Positions 1-9,179 of a DNA stretch of 64,000 nucleotides are shown one piece after another. The DNA comes from Conchocele bisecta (lineage: Eukaryota; Mollusca; Bivalvia; Lucinida; Thyasiridae), in NCBI GenBank assembly GCA_029237695.1, contig CM055280.1, forward strand, positions 33,266,616 to 33,330,615, given 5' to 3'. How positions within the stretch are numbered: position 1 is the stretch's first letter; the number at the start of each line of letters is the position of its first letter. The notes beneath the pieces are model-generated. The model was given only the letters and a program-made list of their open reading frames with translations, did not search any database and was not told the origin of the DNA. The position numbers were made by a program, and so were the translations under genes.

Positions 1-137
1 TTTACATTTATTGAGCATAGGCTGCATATGCAGCCTATGCTGAATAAATGTAAACCCATTAATTGAAATTTCCAGACGATCCTAAATTTGCACTTACGAA
101 CATTTTAGTCGTACGACGTTTAGTGAAACGGGCTCCT
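1..137. repeat. Family G palindromic element, right part (cut by window start)
   Basis: The window opens inside the central hairpin (GAGCATAGGCTGCATATGCA and its complement) and runs to the right terminus GTTTAGTGAAACGG. Full G copies at 28630-28875, 33075-33320, 46335-46585 and 56102-56339 show the whole design: about 240 bp with inverted ends of roughly 100 bp, one end CCGTTTCACTAAAC. No coding capacity, so it is a non-autonomous DNA element of unknown superfamily. Confidence 0.8.
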
Positions 138-200
138 GATGCACAGGCTGATCTACACTGGTCGCAAAACCCATAAGCCCCATTCTACAGTCACAGCCAC
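138..200. repeat. Family F end fragment
   Basis: Contains GATCTACACTGGTCGCAAAA, then CATAAGCCCCATT and CAGTCACAGCCAC, the right terminal part of family F. It ends exactly where the inverted-repeat element at 201 begins, so it was probably the insertion target. Confidence 0.7.
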
Positions 201-334
201 ATATGAGACACTCCATGTGATTTTGTACCATCTGACGGACACCTGCGTAATTTCATGAAATAGTTTTATAAAATTTAAAATATTTTCCGTAAATGGCGTC
301 AAAAGTTGACCAAATTTTCAGAGTACATGCTGAA

Positions 335-1475
335 TACACTGCGGCTCCATTATAAAGCGGTGGTTGGGGTCCAAGATTTCAAACCGCGATCGAATCCGAC
401 CGCGTTATAAAATTTTGGGACATGCACGGGTACTGGTACTGCACGGGTTACTGGTATCATCCGCATTTCGGTTACCAACTATTGCAGGAATTCCATTAGC
501 AACGGACCCATATAAAATCATGTCATTTGAACAGAGGTTAAAGTAATTATTAATAATGCCTATGACATACAAACTTGTATTAATGTATTAAACATATGAG
601 TTATTTATAAAATCATGCTTATTACGTTGTATAGTGCTCGCGATAGACAGACGCTTATTACAATGTATACTACTCGCGATCAACAGGCGCTTAAAAGGAT
701 TAATTGATAATAAATAATGCCTATGGTCACGTGTCCTGCCTATTCATGCGGACGATTAGCTGTTGATACGTGCATAATCTCAGGATGTGGGGTCACGTGA
801 TCTATTGTTTACGCTGCAACAGTCATATTGATGAATGAAATTTACGATTTAAGCGAGATTGCCGTGGGCTGCAGTGTAAACAATAGACCATGTGATCCCA
901 TACCCAGATAATGCTGAAACAGCAGTCTATTTATAGAACGCTAAATATTACAGAAAAAGAAAGGCGATCGAACACGCAACCATTTATTACCGACAATTAT
1001 GTGTTAACACAGATACATTGACATTACTTGGTGACAAAAAGCGGTACATTTACGTGACTGGAGAAGAAATGGTGCTCATGGGATTTGTGACCAGTGTAGC
1101 TTCTGATCAGGCGTTACATTGGTCGGCATGCTCCTTTGATACGACAATTACTTCGCAAATACATGTCAATTGGGATTAAGGTAATTGAATTGATTAATAA
1201 ATATGCCTATTAACATGATTACCTGATTAAAGGTATTACATTTGCTAACATACTAATAATAATCCTTTCATGGACTTTGAACTTCGTTGTTTGAATAAAC
1301 TTACAGAAATCACGAATCAACTAATTACACGATGACTACGACATCCGACGATTTTTTTTTATTTATTGATTTTTTTTTCTCGATTTTTTTAAAAAATAAT
1401 TGGGATCCATAAGAGACCCGCGTTATAATGGAGATCGCGCTATACGCGACCGCGTTATAATGGAACTGCAGTGTA
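335..1475. mobile_element. Nested TA-flanked transposon remnant (pogo/mariner-like ends)
   Basis: The left end starts TACACTGCGGCTCCATTATA and the right end is its near complement (TATAATGGAACTGCAGTGTA), with further inverted similarity (GACCGCGTTATAA) inside. The outer TA at each end fits a TA target. The roughly 1.1 kb interior has only short, unconvincing frames, so it is either non-autonomous or decayed. Tc1/mariner or pogo membership is inference from the CACTG/CAGTG end and the TA. Confidence 0.6.
785..905. repeat. Hairpin of about 115 bp
   Basis: GTCACGTGATCTATTGTTTA on the left pairs with TAAACAATAGACCATGTGAT on the right, with an approximately 60 bp loop. It lies within the 335-1475 element and may be an insertion there. 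Confidence 0.6.
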
Positions 1476-1600
1476 TAATTATTCCGCATGTATTCTGAAT
1501 TACGCAGATGTCCGAAAGGTACAAAATCACATGGCGTGTCTCATATGTCGTGCGCAAAAATATATTGCTCGTTGCAATTCTTTAATATATAAAAATATAC

Positions 1601-2149
1601 CTACCACATAACGGCCTCCCAAAGGTCCAGCACTTCCGATATACAACGATGATCCGGGTTCAAAATTCAACTGGTTCCTGTCCACATTTTTAGAATCCTG
1701 CAACACACAATTTTTATACAACGAAATAACATTTCTCTCCACTTTTATTCCGAGTTTCACCCACTGATTTGTCAATGCGGAGAGCGTAAAATTTGATATA
1801 ATATCCGACGAACTTTTATATCGTGAATCCACCGTATAATACACTCCCAAGTTATGGTAACCGGAATTTATAAACGTGAGTTTAACACCGAATTGTACTA
1901 TTTTGCCGTAAGGGTTAACGACGGCGAAAAGAAACCCGCCGCTGTTGCGAATTCTTAAAGTCAACGTGACCGCGAAGTCGTTGTATAAACTGTCTCCGCG
2001 GAAGAACACTGAAGCAGGGCTTTGTGGGATGTTGGCGTTGGTTTCCAATCGGAAGGCGGGGTATCCATCCAGTCCCTTTGTATAGGATATTCCATCGCCG
2101 GCCTTCGGTACGCCTATCGCGGTGAGTAGATCGACGATCTTTGTAGAGC
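1601..2149 (-). CDS. Exon: thrombospondin-N / laminin-G-like domain of a collagen XV/XVIII-type protein
   Basis: A 549-nt internal exon of 183 codons. On the minus strand it follows a TTTATTTTCAG acceptor and ends before a GTATAT donor; both borders are phase 1. The translation starts STKIVDLLTAIGVP. It continues with the beta-sandwich signature of the family (DFAVTLTLRIRNSGGFLFAV, FGVKL, LGVYYT, QWVKLGIKVE, VISLYKNC, FEPGSSLYIGSAG). This layout matches the thrombospondin N-terminal-like domain that precedes the collagenous part of collagens XV/XVIII; other collagens and thrombospondins carry related folds. One N-glycosylation sequon (NFT) and an RGD triplet (FFRGDSLY) are visible; the RGD may be chance. 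The upstream exon (31455-31330) joins in frame to give CGSTKIVDLL. The following exon is not in the window. The role as extracellular-matrix or basement-membrane protein is inference. Confidence 0.85.
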
Positions 2150-2238
2150 CTGAAAATAAAAGCGAGATAAGTAAGTTACATCGCAGGAAGATTTTATTTA
2201 CCGTAATAACCCTAAATATTCGGATACATGTACTTACC

Positions 2239-2400
2239 CTAAACATTGGGAACTCTTTGTTATGGGAAACCATATATTTATATGTTTCCTAGATTAATCT
2301 AGGTCAGATATGGGGAACCATATATTTATATGTTTCCTAGATTAATCTAGGAAACATATAAATATATGGTTCCCCATAACAAAGAGTTCCCAATGTTTAG
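2239..2400. repeat. Strong palindrome just upstream of the collagen-like exon
   Basis: The ends CTAAACATTGGGAACTC and its complement bracket long inverted arms. The segment ATATATTTATATGTTTCCTA occurs twice directly and once inverted. It sits in the intron, 90 bp before the acceptor of the 1601-2149 exon, and would fold into a stem of about 80 bp in the pre-mRNA. Confidence 0.8.
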
Positions 2401-2421
2401 TGCAAGTATGGTTGTACTGGT

Positions 2422-2512
2422 TTATCACAATAACAATATATTTGGATACAATTTGTTTCGGGAAGGGTTTTCCCAAAACAAATGGTGTCCAAATATATAA
2501 GGTTATTATAAC
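2422..2512. repeat. Imperfect hairpin
   Basis: ATATTTGGATACAATTTGTT pairs imperfectly with AACAAATGGTGTCCAAATAT around GGGAAGGGTTTTCCC. It is directly next to the 2239-2400 palindrome. Confidence 0.6.
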
Positions 2513-2830
2513 TGTATGTAAGTTTTCTTGAAATAACAAAACACTACAGCTATGAGATTGGCTTCATTTGCAGGCAATATGCTCTTTGACAATGGCAGTA
2601 AATGGATCCTGAAAACAAAGGGAAGGTAAATAAGTGAAATCACAGGAAGACTTCATATTACAAGTATTTCATCGTAAAGTGTAGATACACCTGGAAACCG
2701 CAGAGTATTCCGATAATGACGCCATCGGCATAGCTGTAGTATTTTCTGAGTTATTTTGAGGTAAGTTTTCTCGAAATAACTCGGAAAACACTACAGCTAA
2801 GAGGATGGTGTCATTTGCAGGAAATATGAC
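2513..2830. repeat. Two related repeats, one with a hairpin
   Basis: AAGTTTTCTTGAAATAAC with AACACTACAGCT and TTTGCAGG at 2519-2580 recurs at about 2763-2822. In the second copy AGCTGTAGTATTTTCTGAGT pairs with ACTCGGAAAACACTACAGCT (2733-2800). No coding potential is seen. Confidence 0.6.
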
Positions 2831-2860
2831 ATACACCAATCAAGGTGAGTAGATCTTTAA

Positions 2861-3030
2861 TATAGGAATTAATGGCCTTTTTGTAGAATTTATCGGGGTA
2901 TAAACTTGGAAAAGTCGCGGGAATACTGGACGAAGGCCGGAAGGCCTCGTCCAGTATTCCCGCGACTTTTCCAAGTTCATATCCCCGATAAATTACACAA
3001 AAAGGCCATTCATTCCTTATAATTCCAGCA
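2861..3030. repeat. Family H palindromic element, short copy
   Basis: Begins TATAGGAATTAATGGCC. The core is a near-perfect palindrome around GGCCGGAAGGCC with arms containing AAAGTCGCGGGAATACTGGA. It stops at GGCCATTCATTCCTTAT and lacks the 180-bp right extension found at 16360-16717. Confidence 0.85.
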
Positions 3031-3549
3031 TTTGAAATAAATTTTTAATTCAGCGTAGTAAGGGTTAATACACCGTTTAATTACAATGTAGTTTAAGACA
3101 GACACAAATAGTTAACAAATTAAAACCAAAAAGCGTATGTAAGAAAATCCCTTCACATGTCGATGAACTGCATGTACTTAGTGACGATGCTGATTTCTTT
3201 TAAAAACATAATGTCTCCATAAATGGCATATTTTCATCAGTATATCGTTTTGCCCTCTGCGACCTATTTCACTATTATACTAACTTGATCGTATCTTCAT
3301 GTAATAGAAATTTCATGTGCTGTTCACAATGAGAACTTAGAAAGTTAGTCTGTTTGATGACATTTTTATGTGTTACATGTATGTATATATGTGTGAATAT
3401 GTGACAAACAGTGGCTTAATAAGACCAGTGTTGCTGTTAATCAGGTAACGGATTTCAATTTTCTGTCAAAAGCATCAAACATCTCCCAACATAATAACAT
3501 GACTTTTATTAGACCAATTAATTGGCCGGCAAACTGATGTGACTTGATT
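3031..3549. other. Intergenic or intronic, nothing recognised
   Basis: AT-rich sequence with no open frame of note, no hairpin of length and no recognised repeat. Confidence 0.6.
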
Positions 3550-3762
3550 TTAACCCTTACAATGCTTAATTAAAGTTTTCGTCTGCTGTTTATTTTCTAT
3601 TTCCATTCTTATCATGAACAACATGGTTTGACAGCACTTTAGAATCATTTCCAATGGAAATGATTATAAAGTGCTTTCAAAGCATGTTTTATTGACAAAA
3701 AAAGACAAAATTCAAAACAACAGCAGGCGACAGTGTTGGTTTCCCACATTTTACGGGCTAAT
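3550..3762. repeat. Family B palindromic TTAA element, diverged copy
   Basis: Family B is about 210-250 bp. It begins TTAACCCTTA, then TCGTCTGCTG, then a core palindrome with arms GACAGCACTTTAGAATCATT, then CAGCAGACGA and TAAGGGTTAA. Here the left end (TTAACCCTTACAATGC) is good but the right end is worn (TTACGGGCTAA). It has no protein and is non-autonomous. TTAA ends opening with CCC fit piggyBac-type elements (inference). Confidence 0.8.
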
Positions 3763-3859
3763 TGTCCATCCAAAGCATCAAGAATGTTTTCCCAACACAA
3801 AAGCCAACAGTATATGCCCTGCTCAGACTGTGCTATTCCAATCTAAATATCTGATCTCA

Positions 3860-4290
3860 TTTCATTCTTCCATTCATTCGCTAGTTCATTCATTTATTTG
3901 TTCATTCATTCATCATTCATTCAATTTGTTTGGTTGTTCCTTCCTTCCTTCCCTCCCTCCCTCCCTCCCTCCCTCCCTCCCATCATTCATTCATTCATTC
4001 ATTCATTCATTCATTCATTCATTCATTCATTCATTCATTCATTCATTCATTCATCATTCGTTCATTCAATAGGTTTGTGCCTTCCTTCATTCCGTCCTTC
4101 CTACCTCCCTGACCCTCCCTCCCTTCATTCATTCATTCATTCATTCATTCATTCATTCATTCATTCATTCATTCATTCACTCACTCACTCACTCATTCAC
4201 TCACCCATTAATTCATTCATTTCATTCATTTCATTCATTTCATTCATTTCATTCATGTAACCAACCAACCAACCAACCAACCAATCAAGA
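3860..4290. repeat. Compound microsatellite (TTCA)n, (CCTT)n, (CCTC)n, (CCAA)n
   Basis: Long runs of the tetranucleotide TTCA alternate with CCTT/CCTC tracts and end in CCAA repeats. The open frames across it encode only HSFI-type repeats and are artefacts of the low-complexity sequence. Confidence 0.95.
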
Positions 4291-4555
4291 AATCAAGATT
4301 CAATTAAACAATCAGTTTTGTAGTAAAACAGGAAATTTCATGACATATTCACTGCATTCCTCAGAGATCCTTGTACAACCTACTAATCTCTGTCAATCAC
4401 GATGTATGCAGAGAGAAACTGATATACAAGATAATGACAAATTATCTCCCCTGATAATCTACGAGACAGTGTGATGGATATACCATGTTATACACTTTTT
4501 GTCGACCATTAAAGTGAGAAACTCACTAGATTTATTGGTGATTTATTGAACAACT

Positions 4556-4690
4556 CATTGGTTGATTGGTTCATTATGGCTGATTGACTGATTATGCTTG
4601 ATTGATTTATTGATTGATTGATTGTTCATTAATTGGGTACTTGATTGATTTGTCAAATGATTGATTGATTCATTCGGTTTTACATCAATT
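4556..4690. repeat. (TTGA)n-like microsatellite, imperfect
   Basis: Repeated TTGATTGATTGATTG with interruptions. Confidence 0.85.
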
Positions 4691-4795
4691 CAATAGCATG
4701 CTCATAAATTATATAGATGGGAAATGACTTAAATGACAATAAACGTTCACCACTGAGATACGGTATCGTGATCCAGTGTCAGGCACCGTTACTAC

Positions 4796-4960
4796 ACAAC
4801 AGCTAAGATCATTTAGGGATGGGACTTCGGTTTCAAGTCTCATCTGAAAGACCAATGGGATGGAAATAGTGTGGAAGAACTTTTCGCGCCTTGGGTGAGG
4901 ATAATAAAACTCACAACATCTGGTTTTGAAGTCTGGTGTCCTAACCTCAAGGCCGAAAGA
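4796..4960. mobile_element. S1 SINE-like fragment
   Basis: ACAGCTAAGATCATTTAGGG, then TTTCAAGTCTCATCTGAAAG and GGGATGGAAATA match the interspersed repeat also seen at 40490-40925, 55068-55145 and 62820-62910 (consensus start TTTAACGTCCCA then AGCTAAGGTCATATAG). The superfamily is inferred from the interspersed, tail-less fragments. Confidence 0.6.
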
Positions 4961-5027
4961 CCTGTAACTTTTGAAGACTAAATTCCTGTGAAATAATTTG
5001 TATTTTGATGAACAGACTAGCACAGTC

Positions 5028-5296
5028 CACAGGTGGAAGTAACGGACCGAGGTCTATAAATACATTAAATATGCCTAAAAGCATCAATAAATGAAGAAAA
5101 AAAATAAGCTAAACAAATTTTTTTTACCTTATTTTTGTGTTCATTTATTGATGCTTTTATGCCTAAAAGCATCAATAAATGAAGAAAAAAAATAAGCTAA
5201 AAAAAATTTGTTTAGCTTATTTTTTTTCTTCATTTATTGATGCTTTTAGGCATATTTAATGTATTTATAGATCTCGGTCCGTTACTTCAACCTGTG
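5028..5296. mobile_element. Family J palindromic hAT-like element
   Basis: Starts CACAGGTGGAAGTAACGGAC and ends with the complement GTCCGTTACTTCAACCTGTG. It is flanked by GCACAGTC (5020-5027) and GCACAGAC (5297-5304), an 8-bp duplication with one difference. The inner segment GCCTAAAAGCATCAATAAAT appears twice directly and its complement once. An 8-bp duplication with a short CA-G end is typical of hAT elements; no transposase is present. Confidence 0.85.
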
Positions 5297-5437
5297 GCAC
5301 AGACATGGTTTCATGTAAACTATCTACCACATGTCAAATGATCCCCAATCACATAGATCTATACCGCAACAAGTGACCCGCGATGTTCTCAGTTCGCCGC
5401 GTGATAAAAAATCGCACAGCAAATGCATGAATTCAAT

Positions 5438-5664
5438 TTTTTTGTCTGCTGTTTATTTTATATTTTCCTATTTTTCTCATGAAAAACACGTAATGACAAC
5501 ACTTTAGAATCATTGAGAAAGTATATGTTGTGACCACTCATTTGAACCGTCTCAGTGAGACGGTTCAAATGGTGGTCACGACATATATTTCTGAGCTCAT
5601 ATAAAGAAAATATTTAGGATTTTCTACAAACAAAATGGCGTATCCTTAGCATGAAATGGGTTAA
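5438..5664. repeat. Chimera: left half of family B joined to right part of family A
   Basis: TTTGTCTGCTGTTTATTTTA down to CACTTTAGAATCATT is the left arm of B. At about 5517 it switches to the family A core (GTATATGTTGTGACCACTCA, then TTTGAACCGTCTC and its complement). It ends ATGAAATGGGTTAA. Family A is the 230-bp TTAACCCATT element described at 18086-18315. The switch point lies where B would turn into its second arm. Confidence 0.75.
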
Positions 5665-5978
5665 ACTGAAACCAACAAATTCACACTTGAACTTGAAGGC
5701 TATACAAAAACGCATATAAAAATGCAAAAACTGGAAGCACAGCAAATTCAGGAGAATTCCATAAAAATGTTTATTCTTTTCTTGGGATCCGAATAACGTA
5801 ACTTGACGGAAGTAATATAAACATATTACATGGAAACTCTCAAGCCCAATTCCTGGAAATCTAGCGAATATAAACACATACTGCCATCTGGTAACGTGAC
5901 TATTGCTTCTTCATTCAGATGTTATTCTTGCTTCTATCTCCCATAAACACAGAAAATAACCATCAGAAAATGGCAGAT

Positions 5979-6223
5979 ATGTGGTTGTAACTGGGGAAAT
6001 GAGGCTTTCTGGGATTTGTGACCAGTGTAGCTCCTGATCAAATAGCACGAGACCTGTGGTCTGATAACAATCTTTGATACTTGTTAGAAGTGTGACATGC
6101 GTTTCATTGATGGAATGGCGAACAGTGCAGATTCTGATCAGACCGTGTGGATGCACGGGCTGACCTGGACCTACACTGGTCGTTAAACTCATAAGCCCCA
6201 TTTCTCCAGTCACAGCCACATAT
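5979..6223. repeat. Family F foldback element
   Basis: The ends read GTGGTTGTAACTGGGGAAAT and CCATTTCTCCAGTCACAGCC, inverted versions of one sequence. Between them lie GACCAGTGTAGCTCCTGATC, a run with GTTTCATTGATGGAATGGCG, and AACAGTGCAGATTCTGATCA. Open frames across it on both strands are by-products of the repeat. Family F is one of the most numerous repeats in this window. Confidence 0.8.
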
Positions 6224-6513
6224 CTGTTTCACAATGAAGTTTAAATAACAGATAAAACCACTTGCAGAATATTTGATAAACAGGGGAGATAATTTGCAAT
6301 CCACTATCACTGTATCAATAAGCACAATTTGTGAAACATAACAAGGACGGGAAAAAATGGCATCGTTATCACTAAGCTAATCCCTTCACTGACGACAGCC
6401 TTGATAATAAAAAAAAAAAAACAACAACTTTAAACACATTTGCCTTACAAATAAGGAGAACATAAGTCCTCAGTGACTTTGACGTTGGTCTGTCGGATGT
6501 GGGTCGGATGTGG

Positions 6514-6672
6514 GTGCACACGTACGTACATGGAATAACGCTTTATCCCGTCAACAAGGTGCATATGTGCACACGTACGTACATAGAATAACGCTTTATC
6601 CCGTCAACACGGTGCGTATGTGCACACGTACGTACATGGAATAACGCTTTATCCCGTCAACACGGTGCGTAT
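6514..6672. repeat. Three 53-bp tandem repeats at a transposon junction
   Basis: GTGCACACGTACGTACAT starts at 6514, 6567 and 6620. Each unit contains the end of family N (CACGTACGTACATGGAATAA) and the start of family L (TTATCCCGTCAACA), so the junction itself was amplified. Confidence 0.85.
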
Positions 6673-7083
6673 GTGCCGTGAAACACGGTGCCGTGAAACA
6701 TTTTTGATATCCAGTCAATACTATTTTTGCATTTTACAGACATTTGTAGGTGTTGACGGGATAAATAGAATAGTAGGTTAGTGCCGTGAATGAGAACAAA
6801 TATCTGGCGTGGCACGGAAACGGGATGTGCTCGGCAGAGCCTCGCCCATCCCGTTTCCTGAGCCTTGCCAGATATTTTTTCCCATTCACGGCACTAACCT
6901 ACTATTCTCTATCTATTTTCCTTATTTCTGAACCAAAGGATATGTTGTGACCACTCATTTGAAACGTCTCGGCGAGACGGTTCAAATGAGTAGTCACAAC
7001 ATATATTTCTGATGAGAAATAAAGAAATTCTTGAGCCTTGCCGGATATTTTTTCCCATTCACAGCACTAACCTACTATTCTCT
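6543..7083. mobile_element. Family L composite element with an A-type hairpin inside
   Basis: TTATCCCGTCAACACGG and GTGCCGTGAAACA lead to GTGTTGACGGGATAA. Next come TAGGTTAGTGCCGTGAATG and a palindrome with GGAAACGGGATGTGCTCGGC. A second hairpin (6943-7010) has the family A core TCATTTGAAACGTCTCGGCG. The same combination recurs at 12096-12442 and 13133-13618, so the A-type core is a standard part of L rather than a separate insertion here. Confidence 0.75.
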
Positions 7084-7175
7084 ATATATCCCCTCTTGCC
7101 TTACGTGAGGGGATAACCAGCGTTCGCAATGGTAGCGGTACCTATTTTGCAGTACAATACTGATAGATTAACAGC

Positions 7176-7288
7176 CAGGACCCGGTTGCTCAAAGTCTCT
7201 GTTAGCTTAACAGACTGTTAAATCCTTAACAATGTTAAGGATTTAACAGTCTGTTAAGCTAACAGAGGTTTTGAGCAACCAGGCCCTG
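7176..7288. repeat. Near-perfect 113-bp palindrome
   Basis: CGGTTGCTCAAAGTCTCTGT and TTAGCTTAACAGACTGTTAA are answered by their complements around CAATGTTAAGG, ending GAGCAACCAGGCCCTG. A typical foldback MITE; no other copy is seen in the window. Confidence 0.85.
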
Positions 7289-7441
7289 ATTATTTTAGGA
7301 GACAGATTGGGACAAAGTAAATATGACTAACTGCTACGACGTTACTTTGTGAAGGGAGCGACCCACGAAGCGGACTGAAACAATAAATACCATACCTTAC
7401 TATAGGTTACGTGGATTCACAAATATGATACAAATCTACCA

Positions 7442-7640
7442 GTTGACGTGGCCTAGTTGATAACGCATCCACCTCGTGACTGGGAGGTCGAAGGTTCGAG
7501 CCTTAGCTCGGGCTGATAATGGCCGCCTGGTGAGCCGCCAGCTAGTTAAATAATGGTACCAATTGATTGCCTGTCTATCAAATGCCTAGCATATGGGATA
7601 GTAGGAATTGGTAAGGACTGATGTTCAGAGATTAGAGTGT
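7442..7640 (+). mobile_element. S2 tRNA-derived SINE
   Basis: TGGCCTAGTTGATAACGC resembles an A box and GGTTCGAGCCTTAGCTC contains a B box (GGTTCGAGCC), followed by CTCGGGCTGATA and a non-tRNA body with AAATGGTACC. A second copy at 41767-41905 has the same order. This is a family-level call; the parent tRNA is not identified. Confidence 0.7.
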
Positions 7641-7643
7641 CTC

Positions 7644-7893
7644 TCAACCCTTAGACCGCTACTCACAGCAATTGTCGTCTGCTGTTGCTTTCATATATTG
7701 CCTTATTGTCTCAATGAAAACATGGTTTGACAGCACTTCAGAATCATTTCCAATGGAAATGATTCTGAAGTGCTGTCAAATCATGTTGTAAATTATTCTA
7801 ATGTGCAGTAAAAGCATGTTTTTGATGATAAAAATTAAAAAATAGAAAATAAACAGCAGACGACAACAAAAATAAGATAGCGGTCTAAGGTGT
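7644..7893. repeat. Family B element, subtype with GACCGC ends
   Basis: Left end TCAACCCTTAGACCGCTA and right end TAGCGGTCTAAGG. The core GACAGCACTTCAGAATCATT is paired. A third, partial arm (GTTGTAAATTATTCTA and the following GCATG) follows, as in the copies at 10020, 41078 and 52404. Confidence 0.85.
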
Positions 7894-7961
7894 AGCGGAA
7901 ATGGTACCATGTGTAATCATGAGTTGAATGTGGATATAAATATACCGATCGAGAGCATCGT

Positions 7962-8035
7962 GCTCCGGTAGCGCAGTTGGTTAGCGCGTCCCGCTGGTAT
8001 TGGGAAGGTCCCGGGTTCGATCCCCGGTCGGTGCA
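7962..8035 (+). tRNA. tRNA-like gene, anticodon GGT (Thr) by structure; possibly a pseudogene
   Basis: A full cloverleaf can be drawn over 74 nt. The acceptor is GCTCCGG with TCGGTGC (one T-T mismatch and one G-T). The D arm is GCGC-AGTTGGTTA-GCGC. The anticodon arm is TCCCG-CTGGTAT-TGGGA, giving anticodon GGT. The T arm is CCGGG-TTCGATC-CCCGG, then discriminator A. A TTTTTT run starts 3 nt later, a possible Pol III stop. The mismatched acceptor and an anticodon rarely used for Thr in animals suggest a tRNA-derived repeat rather than a working gene. Confidence 0.55.
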
Positions 8036-8209
8036 CATTTTTTCCGTTGCATTTCCCCTATCCGGTTACAAAGGGTTAAGATAAAACTGGTTGTCTTTCA
8101 ATAGGGGTGGCACTATATTAAACAACATTTTTACAAATCCACATTTAAATTTGCTTTTATTAATTTTAATTATTTATCACCTTCTGCACATATCTGAGAC
8201 CCAGTCCCT

Positions 8210-8618
8210 TTAACCGTTTCACCCCTAAGTAACTGGAATGGAATTTGATATGTTAATTGTATAGGCTCAGCCAATCCAATCATCACAAAATGAATTTCAG
8301 ACTGGTTCATTTATGAAAAGGGTGTGATTTTGTTCTCAAAAATGTGAAAATTACTTGCAACAAGAAATGCGTCTGTCGAACACGGATGCCACCTGCAGCA
8401 TATTTGAGAAACTGTGACAAAGTGGTTAACCGAAAAGTGTGACGGACAGACAGACAGACAGACGGACAGACGGACAGACGGATGGTCCAAACACTATATG
8501 CCACCCGGTGGCATAAAAAGTGCAGATCCTGATGAGACGGCTCGTCACGAGCCGGCTCATCTGAATCTACACTGTTTGCCAATACCACTATACAGGCCTG
8601 TGGTGTTGAGAGCATTAA
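8210..8618. repeat. Family D palindromic TTAA element carrying an insertion
   Basis: Family D starts TTAACC(C)TTTCACCCCTAAG or ends with its complement. Its core is TGAGACGGCTCGTCACGAGC with AGTGTAGATCCAGATGAGCC-type arms, and the far end reads GTGGTGTTGAAAGGGTTAA. Here the left end is TTAACCGTTTCACCCCTAAG and the right end GTGGTGTTGAGAGCATTAA. It abuts the next B element at one shared TTAA (8615-8618). Confidence 0.8.
8361..8519. repeat. GACA-rich insertion inside family D
   Basis: Between TTACTTGCAACAA and AGTGCAGATCCTGATGAG, which are adjacent in other D copies, lie about 155 bp. They contain CGGACAGACAGACAGACAGA and end ACTATATGCCACCCGGTGGC. The same tail type (ACTATATGCCCCC, GGTGGCGGGGGCAT) closes the 38396-39150 repeat, so it is a shared element end. 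Confidence 0.6.
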
Positions 8619-8831
8619 CCCTTACAATGCTGAATTATTTTTTGTCGTCTGCTGTTTTTGTTTTTTTTTCCATATTTATCATGAAAAAACATGTTTTGAC
8701 AGCACTTTAGAATCATTTCCGATGGAAATGATTCTGAAGTGCTGTCAAACCGTGTTTTTATTGAGAAAAAAAACACAAAATATGAAACAACAGCAGATGC
8801 CAATTTTCGGTTCCCGCCTTCTAAGGGTTAA
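8615..8831. repeat. Family B element
   Basis: TTAACCCTTACAATGCTGAA to CTAAGGGTTAA with an intact core palindrome (GACAGCACTTTAGAATCATT, then TCCGATGGAA). Its left TTAA is the right TTAA of the D element before it. Confidence 0.9.
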
Positions 8832-9071
8832 AGTACAATGTACATACATGTACCTGCGCTACACATATACGTACGTAAACTACAACCAGACGCAACATTA
8901 TGCTAATATTTACAGAGGCATAATGAAGGGAGTAAATCTGGTATCAAGTATACCTACAGAAACTTAGCACCTGCACCATAGAGACGTCTCGTTGGATAAC
9001 CCATTCTACGATAAGTATTTGCCAACAGAAAAATATCAGTATCTTCATTATTTATTCCCATAAGTATATTA

Positions 9072-9160
9072 TATATGTTGCTATAGCTCATCTCTCATTG
9101 AGACGGCTGAAATGAGTGGTAAGAATATATATTTTCAATGAAAAGATGAGAAAAAACTTG
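9072..9160. repeat. Family A fragment, worn
   Basis: CTCATTGAGACGGCTGAAAT and GAGTGGTAAGAATATATATT, then TCAATGAAAAGATGAGAAA, are the right arm of family A; the left arm is mostly lost. Confidence 0.6.
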
Positions 9161-9179
9161 AAAACGATATTTTTTATAT

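Larger units (their letters stand above)
201..1546. mobile_element. DNA transposon-like element with 29-bp terminal inverted repeats
   Basis: Positions 201-229 and 1518-1546 are inverted copies that differ at one base; both read ATATGAGACAC then CCATGTGATTTTGTACC from the outside in. The interior holds no intact transposase and carries a second element (335-1475), so most of the length is nested DNA. A related end pair is at 22386-22470, where the two ends are almost back to back. The superfamily is not clear because no target duplication could be read. Confidence 0.7.
6361..7113. mobile_element. Family N element split by an L element
   Basis: The left part (TAATCCCTTCACTGACGACA, then AACATAAGTCCTCAGTGACT) and the right end (TATCCCCTCTTGCCTTACGT, then GAGGGGATA at 7084-7113) belong to one family N copy. 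They are now separated by L sequence starting at 6543. Family N has inverted ends of TATCCCCTCxCTG type and no protein. Confidence 0.65.

Noticed and set aside
1527..1600. Extension of the collagen-like exon beyond 1601 to a stop
   Set aside because: A donor site at 1600 in matching phase and the transposon end at 1546 make read-through unlikely.
3671..4260. Open frames with HSFIHSFI repeats
   Set aside because: They are translations of the (TTCA)n microsatellite, open in several frames at once.
8410..8520. GACAGACAGACGGACAG run as a regulatory GAGA-type element
   Set aside because: Part of a mobile insertion in a D element, and the same tract type recurs near other element ends.
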